Positions 58,321-64,000 of a stretch of DNA of 64,000 nucleotides are shown here, piece by piece. The position numbers and the translations under genes are program-made. The DNA is taken from NCBI GenBank assembly GCA_030681375.1, contig JAUXWM010000079.1, positions 48,575 to 112,574 on the forward strand, written 5' to 3'. This DNA is from Gallionella sp. (GTDB lineage: Bacteria > Pseudomonadota > Gammaproteobacteria > Burkholderiales > Gallionellaceae). The notes beneath the pieces are model-generated. The model saw only the letters and a list, made by a program, of their open reading frames with translations. It did no database searches and was not told the DNA's origin. How positions within the stretch are numbered: position 1 is the stretch's first letter; each line of letters starts with the position of its first letter.

Positions 58321-58521
58321 ATGCGAATAGTTGTTACTGATCTAACTCGATTTAAGAATGGCGGACTTCTCTGTATCGCAGGCTTAACAGAAGATGGGCA
58401 ACAATGCGTCCGTCCATTAGCTGCAGCCAAGCCAGGATATCTTTCATTTGAGTTATGTAAAAATAATAATATTCTTCCCGGAACTATTCTGGACGGTACG
58501 TTTACTGCGTATTCCTGCTAA
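58321..58521 (+). pseudogene. N-terminal fragment of a dual-OB-domain-like protein
   Basis: A 66-residue frame starts MRIVVTDLTRFKNGGLLCIAGLTEDGQQCVRPL, with GGAG ten bases upstream of the ATG at 58321. The sequence resembles the start of larger OB-type proteins seen in defence islands. It breaks off after PGTILDGTFTA, followed by a stop. The rest of the gene is not in the window, so it is probably a truncated remnant. The family call is tentative. Confidence 0.5.
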
Positions 58522-58942
58522 ACCCGCCACCATTTACGACACCAAAGCCACCACTGATTCCAATTGAAGCCGCCACTCATTTTGATATCAGGTCAGCCAC
58601 AAATAGCTGGCAAAATGCTCTCGCATTTGAATAGCTGGTGTTGTCACGTAAGCAGACGTAGAATGACACGTGAATTTGCTTGCGTCACTAGCCGCTTAGT
58701 GCCATAAACGGTCCGTCGAGGTCTCAAGCTTGGGTGACTGGTTTCTGTTGCACAGCAGACAGTTGGGGGCAGAACGACTGGCTTCCCCTGTTCGGCCATA
58801 AGAGACACTGATGAATTGCTGAAATAGCTGATTGATTGTTCTGAATGGTTGTCCGCTTCACTCTTAACAGCGGACGTTCAAAACTAAGAATCGGGGGCGA
58901 TTCAAACCATACAAGGGATTAATCACACAACGAACTTAAGTC
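58522..58942. other. Gene-free region left of the ptx cassette
   Basis: No protein-like frame is seen. The first 270 bases contain short recurring GCCACC boxes (CCGCCACCA, AGCCACCAC, AGCCGCCACT) and look like eroded mobile DNA. The last part holds the left copy of a ~98-bp repeat (58792-58889) that recurs inverted on the other side of the ptx operon. Confidence 0.65.
58792..58889 (+). repeat. Left inverted repeat of the ptx cassette
   Basis: Read in this orientation the segment begins TCGGCCATAAGAGAC, includes GAATTGCTGA and ends CAGCGGACGTTCAAAACTAA then GA. The reverse complement of 63581-63678 has the same blocks in the same order with point differences. Both copies are 98 bases. Each has an inner stem (GTCCGCT with AGCGGAC). 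Weaker similarity extends outward (TGACTG-TTT, GACGA-TGACT). Confidence 0.85.
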
Positions 58943-59812
58943 TCAACCTTTCCCTGCCAACCATTCTCCGAACCTTCGTGCCGGGTGCCCGAGAGACAGC
59001 GTATCGCGCCAGATTACATAGAGTTCTTTACGCAGATTACCGCCTTCGAGTGCAATGGGAACCAAGGTGCCGGATTGGACCTCCTCGGACACAGTGCCAA
59101 CCAGTACGATCGACACTCCCAGCCCCGCTTTCACCCACTGCTTCACAGCATCGGTAGATCCCAGTTGCATACCGACAGACAAGCCACTCTCCCCGCTTCC
59201 AAAGTAGTCAGCAAGTATCCGACCTGTTCCCGTACCCGGCTCGCCGCCGAGCAGGGGAACACCCATCAGGTCCCCGTGAGAAAGGCTATGTTTATCGGCC
59301 CAAGGGTGACTCGGCGGAACGATAACGACCAGTTCTTCCTGCCGCCACGGGCGAGCTTCGTAACCCTCGCGACCGTCCCACCATTCCATTACAGCGACGT
59401 CGATATCTCCCGAATCAAGTTGCTGCGCAATGGACGGATTCTTGTCTATGCGGACATCCAGTTGTGTTTTCGGTGTTTCCTGCAGGTCCAGAAAATCCTT
59501 CACATACCCAGACAGTAGATAAATACCTATATTGCTGCTCGCCCCGATGACTACAGGCTTGCTCAGGAAGATGCCGGCGGCATTCGTGCTCAGTCTCAGC
59601 AGATTCTCAGCATAGGGCTTGAACGCCATCCCTTCCGTCGTCAGACGGCAACCCGCAGCATCCCGCTCGATCAGTCGTGCCCCGAGTTGCATCTCGAGCT
59701 TCTGCATCTGTTGCGATATCGCGCCCTGGGAAAGACTTCTTTCTCGCGCACCAGCGCGGAAGCTGCCATGTCGGAAGATGGCGAGAAAGCTCGCCACCTG
59801 ATCTAGGTTCAA
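58943..59812 (-). CDS. ptxE: PtxE-like LysR regulator of phosphite genes
   Basis: Last gene of the phosphite cassette, five bases after ptxD. The 289-residue protein has the LysR helix-turn-helix (residues 3-45, QVASFLAIFRHGSFRAGARERSLSQGAISQQMQKLEMQLG) and an effector-binding domain (about 87-285). In characterised ptxABCDE operons the fifth gene is a LysR family protein; its regulatory role in phosphite use there is modest. The symbol rests on position plus family. Confidence 0.82.
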   Translation of the reverse strand: MNLDQVASFLAIFRHGSFRAGARERSLSQGAISQQMQKLEMQLGARLIERDAAGCRLTTEGMAFKPYAENLLRLSTNAAGIFLSKPVVIGASSNIGIYLLSGYVKDFLDLQETPKTQLDVRIDKNPSIAQQLDSGDIDVAVMEWWDGREGYEARPWRQEELVVIVPPSHPWADKHSLSHGDLMGVPLLGGEPGTGTGRILADYFGSGESGLSVGMQLGSTDAVKQWVKAGLGVSIVLVGTVSEEVQSGTLVPIALEGGNLRKELYVIWRDTLSLGHPARRFGEWLAGKG

Positions 59813-59817
59813 GGTAC

Positions 59818-60825
59818 TCAGACCGCCACCTTGTCCAGCGGATGGTTGATCGCCCCTTGCGGAATCTGCCCTTTGAGTACTTGCAGAATATTGGTCGCAG
59901 CTTCCATCTCGATTGCCAACCGCACCGTATCCACGGCAGAGCCAATGTGAGGTGTGAAAAGCGTAAGCTCCGTGTTGGACAACAGGCGTTCAGAAATAGA
60001 TTCTGGACGGTCCGGCCGCATCCATTCTTCCAGTTCAAACACATCAGCTGCATAGCCCGCCAGCTTGCCGGAATCGAGAGCATCGGCTACTGCTTTCTCA
60101 TCGACCACCGAGCCACGGCAGGTATTCACCAGATAGGCTCCTGGCTTCATAATCGACAGTGATGCCGCATTGATCATATGCAACGTATCTTGCGTGTAGG
60201 GCACCATGGGCACCACATAGTCGCTCTCAGCCAACAACTGCACCAACCCCACCTTGCGCAACCCCAAGCGCGCCTCGAGCTCAGGTGGCAACGGTTGCGG
60301 GTCGGTGTAGAGCAGTTCCATCTCGTAACCCTGCAGGCGAGCGGCTATAGCGCGACCGACCGCGCCCATGCCGATGATGCCAAGTGTGCGACCTGTCAAG
60401 CCTGCGCCATACAGCATAGGACGCCATCCAGTGAATTGTCCTGAACGCACGAAGCGGTCGCCCTGCAGGACTTTACGCGTCAGGCCGATCAACAGCCCAA
60501 CGGTCAGTTCTGCGGTCGGGATGGTCAGCAGGTCGGGGACGTTGGTTATGCGGACCCCTCGGCGTGTACAGGCCGCCACATCATAGTTGTCATATCCCTT
60601 GAGCGCGCAGGCGACCAATCGCAATTGCGGACATTCTGCGAGGAACGCGTCATCTATGCTGTCCGGCATGAAGGTCATGACCGCGACCGCATCACTGCAC
60701 CGCTTGATTATCTCTTCGCGACTCAGCCGCTCACGCGTTTCGTTGGCAACAACATCGCAATGAGGTCTAAGCATGTCCAGTGTCTGCGGATGCACCCAAC
60801 TGGTAATGACGATTTTCGGTTTCAT
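59818..60825 (-). CDS. ptxD: NAD-dependent phosphite dehydrogenase
   Basis: Oxidises phosphite to phosphate with NAD+, the diagnostic step of phosphite use. The 335-residue protein is a D-2-hydroxyacid dehydrogenase-fold enzyme. Residues fit the known PtxD active site: K76 in [12 protein letters not shown]237 in [12 protein letters not shown]266 in [10 protein letters not shown] and the catalytic His at 293 in [13 protein letters not shown]. The NAD fold has [12 protein letters not shown] (149-160). The conserved [12 protein letters not shown] and [16 protein letters not shown] blocks are those of PtxD and separate it from phosphoglycerate dehydrogenases. Confidence 0.95.
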   Translation of the reverse strand: MKPKIVITSWVHPQTLDMLRPHCDVVANETRERLSREEIIKRCSDAVAVMTFMPDSIDDAFLAECPQLRLVACALKGYDNYDVAACTRRGVRITNVPDLLTIPTAELTVGLLIGLTRKVLQGDRFVRSGQFTGWRPMLYGAGLTGRTLGIIGMGAVGRAIAARLQGYEMELLYTDPQPLPPELEARLGLRKVGLVQLLAESDYVVPMVPYTQDTLHMINAASLSIMKPGAYLVNTCRGSVVDEKAVADALDSGKLAGYAADVFELEEWMRPDRPESISERLLSNTELTLFTPHIGSAVDTVRLAIEMEAATNILQVLKGQIPQGAINHPLDKVAV

Positions 60826-60836
60826 CTTGTCTCCAA

Positions 60837-61643
60837 TTATTTAAAACGTTTCCTGAGATATCCGCTGAAAGCATCCACGAGCGTAACCATGACCAAGATC
60901 ACAAGCAATATTGCTGACACATCTTGGTATTGCATGATGCGCAAGGACCCCATCAGTTCGAAGCCTATCCCTCCCGCCCCAACCATTCCCATCACCGTGG
61001 ATGCACGGAAGTTGTATTCCCATCGGTAGATGGATGTGTCGGCGAGCTGCGGTAGCACTTGCGGCAATACCCCATGTAACAATACCTGTAGCGGCGACGC
61101 ACCTGCTGCACGTGCTGCTTCTATCGGTGCTGGATCGGCATGCTCAATCGCTTCGGCGAAGAATTTGCCAACCATGCCGATCGAATGAAGACCAAGTGCA
61201 AGTACGCCGGGCAGTGCGCCGAAGCCGACTGCCGCCACGAAGATGATGCCAAGTATCAACTCTGGTATGGAACGCAAGGTATTCAACAAGCCGCGCGCCA
61301 TTTGATAGACCAGCGGATGCGGAGAAGTGTTCTGTGCAGCCAGAAAAGCCAGCGGCAGCGAGAAAGCAACCGCCAGCGCAGTGCCCGCAATACTCATGGC
61401 CAGCGTGTCCAACAGCGGCTTCCACCAGTTGGCGACCTCATTGAAGTTCGGCGGCATCATTTCGCCGACCAGACTGAACAGGCTCGGCACACCTTCCGAG
61501 AGACGCTCTGCATCGAATAGACCGACGTAGTGCGCACATATCAGGATGACCAGCATGGCTGCGCCGAAGCGCAGCGCGTTGTACATCCAGTCGCGCTGAG
61601 CTACGTCGAGCAGTTGGTCGTATTGACTGTTATGGTCGCTCAT
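60837..61643 (-). CDS. ptxC: Phosphite ABC transporter permease
   Basis: Inner-membrane permease of the PhnE/PtxC type. The 268-residue protein has about six helices. A typical permease coupling loop ([45 protein letters not shown], residues ~182-226) is present and contains the EAA-type motif. It works with PtxA and PtxB to import phosphite. It starts 13 bases after ptxB and ends 11 bases before ptxD. Confidence 0.93.
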   Translation of the reverse strand: MSDHNSQYDQLLDVAQRDWMYNALRFGAAMLVILICAHYVGLFDAERLSEGVPSLFSLVGEMMPPNFNEVANWWKPLLDTLAMSIAGTALAVAFSLPLAFLAAQNTSPHPLVYQMARGLLNTLRSIPELILGIIFVAAVGFGALPGVLALGLHSIGMVGKFFAEAIEHADPAPIEAARAAGASPLQVLLHGVLPQVLPQLADTSIYRWEYNFRASTVMGMVGAGGIGFELMGSLRIMQYQDVSAILLVILVMVTLVDAFSGYLRKRFK

Positions 61644-61656
61644 ATACTGTTTTCGA

Positions 61657-62520
<864 letters not shown>

Positions 62521-63324
62521 TCACTCCTCGTTGATGGCTAGTTGGGTAAATGAAGGTAAAGGGGGCACGGGTATTTCTTCTCGGCCACTGGTTGGCGCCT
62601 GATCGTAGATATCCTGCAACAGGGCGTCACTCAGTTCGTTCGGTGAGCCGTCGTAGACGACCCGACCATGTGCGATGGCAATGATCCGGTCGGCGAATTC
62701 ACGCGCCAGATCGACTTGATGAAGACTCACCACTGTCGTGATGCCATCTTCAAGGCAAATATGCTTCAGTTGCGACAACACACGACGCGAAGTTGCCGGA
62801 TCTAGGCTGGCAACAGGTTCGTCCGCCAGCATCAAACGTGGCTGCTGCGCCAATGCACGCGCGATACCAACACGCTGCAGTTGACCTCCGCTCAAACGGT
62901 CAACCCGCTCGGTGGCCTTTTCCAGCAAACCAACACGCTCCAGACATTCAAGCGCGATATGCTGTTCAGCACGGGGCAATGGGAACATGGAACGCAGGGT
63001 GGTGTGATAGCCGATACGGCCAAGAAGTACGTTCTGTAGCGCCGTATGTCGCCGGATTAGCTGATGCTGCTGGAAGATCATGCCGGTACGACGCCGGTGT
63101 AGTCTGAGGGCTGCAGCAGTGTCGACAACCCCAACATCTTGAACATGAATAGAACCCGTTGTCGGACGAGTAAGCATATTGAGACAGCGGAGCAACGTCG
63201 ACTTACCCGCGCCCGAAGCGCCAAGCAGGACATTAAATTCACCGCGCTTGAAACTCAGCGAGGTCGGATGCAGCCCGATCGCATCGGCTCCATACCTGAC
63301 GGATACATTTTTGAGTTCGATCAC
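62521..63324 (-). CDS. ptxA: Phosphite ABC transporter ATPase
   Basis: Cytoplasmic ATP-binding subunit, PhnC-like, first gene of the operon. The 267-residue protein has Walker A GASGAGKSTLL, the Q-loop at GMIFQQHQL, signature LSGGQLQRVGIARAL, Walker B RLMLADEPVASLDP and the H-loop VVSLHQVDLA. The start is a GTG at 63324 with a GGGGGTGA upstream. About 25 bases further up is a LysR-type palindrome. Confidence 0.93.
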   Translation of the reverse strand: MIELKNVSVRYGADAIGLHPTSLSFKRGEFNVLLGASGAGKSTLLRCLNMLTRPTTGSIHVQDVGVVDTAAALRLHRRRTGMIFQQHQLIRRHTALQNVLLGRIGYHTTLRSMFPLPRAEQHIALECLERVGLLEKATERVDRLSGGQLQRVGIARALAQQPRLMLADEPVASLDPATSRRVLSQLKHICLEDGITTVVSLHQVDLAREFADRIIAIAHGRVVYDGSPNELSDALLQDIYDQAPTSGREEIPVPPLPSFTQLAINEE

Positions 63325-63580
63325 AAGTCACCCCCACAAGCCTTGATGACGATTCATATTTCGAATCGTCTCGCCATTAAGTTAAGAATTTCTAAACAGT
63401 GCGAATGCTAGGAGATGAATGTGACAGAGAGATTACGGAGAGATGAATTATTTTGTCTGCCTTCTAGAAGACGAATTACGAAGGCGGGCCATTGAGGGAA
63501 AGAAGGCCACTGAGCATCCGCCATCAGGAAATCTATATGACTGGTTGGGGTTAGCAAGCTACGGTCGATCACCATCAAGC
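63325..63580. other. Gene-free upstream region of the ptx operon
   Basis: The stretch up to the right inverted repeat holds the ptx promoter region. It includes a 19-bp palindrome near the ptxA start. On the minus strand there is a CTGTCAC half-site similar to a Pho box at about 63420-63430, without a clear second half. No convincing gene is seen on either strand. Confidence 0.5.
63350..63368 (-). promoter_or_regulatory. Candidate LysR-type operator upstream of ptxA
   Basis: A 19-bp inverted repeat, CGATTC-N7-GAATCG, contains a TTC-N7-GAA core, which is a T-N11-A LysR motif. It lies 26 bases before the ptxA GTG. PtxE, encoded at the far end of the operon, is the natural candidate to bind it; this is inferred. 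Confidence 0.45.
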
Positions 63581-63678
63581 TCTTAGTTTTGAACGTCCGC
63601 TGACAGGACTGAAGCGGACCTCCCTTTAGAATTCTCAAGCAGCTTTCTCAGCAATTCCCCATCGTCTCTTATGGCCGA
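63581..63678 (-). repeat. Right inverted repeat of the ptx cassette
   Basis: The reverse complement of this segment matches 58792-58889 over its full length with point differences. The innermost 39 bases are best kept (GTCCGCTTCA...CAGCGGACGTTCAAAACTAA then GA). Together the two copies bracket ptxABCDE and its promoter. Confidence 0.85.
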
Positions 63679-63860
63679 TCAAGAGTCACTCGTCCCCCTT
63701 AAATTGAAGGTCTGTTGTCAGTAGCAAAGCAGTCAGTTAGATGCCCCCGATTGGCGGTCGGGTATGTCTCGAATCCGGAACTAGCCGAAGTTCCGGTATC
63801 GGGCAGCCAAATTTTTGAGCGGAAGGTGAATTTCCGCTGCTCTAAAGCAGACCGTCACGA
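63679..63860. other. Gene-free region between the right repeat and the IS3 end
   Basis: It includes a short palindrome (CCGGAAC...GTTCCGG near 63776-63798), and its inner edge carries the weak outward extension of the ptx flanking repeat. No gene is seen. Confidence 0.5.
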
Positions 63861-64000
63861 TGAATCGCCCCGAGTTTCGTGGAGGCTGCTTGGTTTAAGT
63901 AACGATGGCAGGCTCCGTGTTGGCTAGCTGCCGGTAGTATTGTGCCTCAGCTTCTGCGGGAGGGATATAGCCGATAGGCTCCAGCAGTCGTTCATGGTTG
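63861..64000 (-). mobile_element. End of an IS3-family insertion sequence (runs off the window)
   Basis: A typical IS3 terminal sequence starts at 63861 (TGAATCGCCCCGAGTTTCGT, then GGAGGCTG) and is followed inside by the 3' end of a transposase gene. Only the end of the element is in the window. Confidence 0.8.
63895..64000 (-). CDS. IS3 family transposase OrfB, C-terminal end (partial)
   Basis: The minus strand reads NHERLLEPIGYIPPAEAEAQ, then YYRQLANTEPAIVT and a TAA stop at 63895-63897. The phrase LLEPIGYIPPAEAEA...YY is the well-known C-terminus of the integrase (OrfB) of IS3-group elements. The rest of the protein, including the DDE catalytic core, lies beyond base 64000. Confidence 0.88.
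   Translation of the reverse strand, partial: NHERLLEPIGYIPPAEAEAQYYRQLANTEPAIVT

Noticed and set aside
59818..60825. Phosphoglycerate dehydrogenase (serA)
   Set aside because: The fold is shared, but the active-site positions K76, R237, E266 and the late His, together with the transporter genes upstream, identify phosphite dehydrogenase.
63408..63638. 76-codon minus-strand frame upstream of ptxA
   Set aside because: It overlaps the right inverted repeat and the promoter region and has no recognisable protein character.

Overview
The window looks like a chromosomal segment of a chemolithoautotrophic betaproteobacterium, most likely Gallionellales (a Sideroxydans/Gallionella-type iron oxidiser). 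That placement is inferred from the form IA RuBisCO cluster cbbLSQO with divergent cbbR, the PilT/PilU pair, the YggS-ProC-YggT-YggU cluster, the hemCDXY operon and general codon style. No single marker proves it.

Region 1-42 kb is mostly core genome. From the left: pilU (cut by the window edge) and pilT, separated by a 14-unit heptanucleotide tandem repeat; yggS-proC-yggT-yggU; rnfH with an N-terminally truncated rnfE; a complete IS21-family element (5741-8140) at a junction between truncated rnfE and a truncated MHYT-domain gene, without a target duplication; and a MASE1-PAS-PAS-GGDEF-EAL protein. Next comes the carbon-fixation unit, all on the minus strand: cbbL, cbbS, a terminator/attenuator, cbbQ, cbbO, a 100-residue unknown, a PurE-family gene and a class II aldolase with a C-terminal Dabb-like domain, with cbbR divergent. 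These are followed by a BvgS-like hybrid sensor kinase, the RNase P RNA gene (rnpB, with an unusual extra hairpin), ppx-phoU, rpiA, a phosphoglucomutase, hemCDXY (hemY short), ppc for anaplerotic CO2 fixation, pepD with a small coupled unknown, and housekeeping or conserved unknown genes up to a radical SAM protein.

Region 42-64 kb is accessory DNA around one core gene (ettA). It holds a PaeR7I/XhoI-type restriction-modification pair; a two-gene unit of a dGTPase and a small protein with primase-like motifs (possible anti-phage system); ettA with an Arg in place of the Walker A Gly in its second ATPase domain; and a more AT-rich integrative element. That element has three overlapping tyrosine recombinases, a TnpC-like coiled-coil protein, another coiled-coil protein and a RecD-like helicase. 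It ends near a 23-bp perfect inverted repeat enclosing structured non-coding DNA. Fragments of a PAS sensor gene and of a dual-OB-like gene follow.

The last block is a complete phosphite uptake and oxidation operon, ptxABCDE (ABC transporter, NAD-dependent phosphite dehydrogenase, LysR regulator). It lies between ~98-bp imperfect inverted repeats and beside the end of an IS3-family element. The cassette would let this autotroph use phosphite as a phosphorus source, and its flanks suggest horizontal acquisition.
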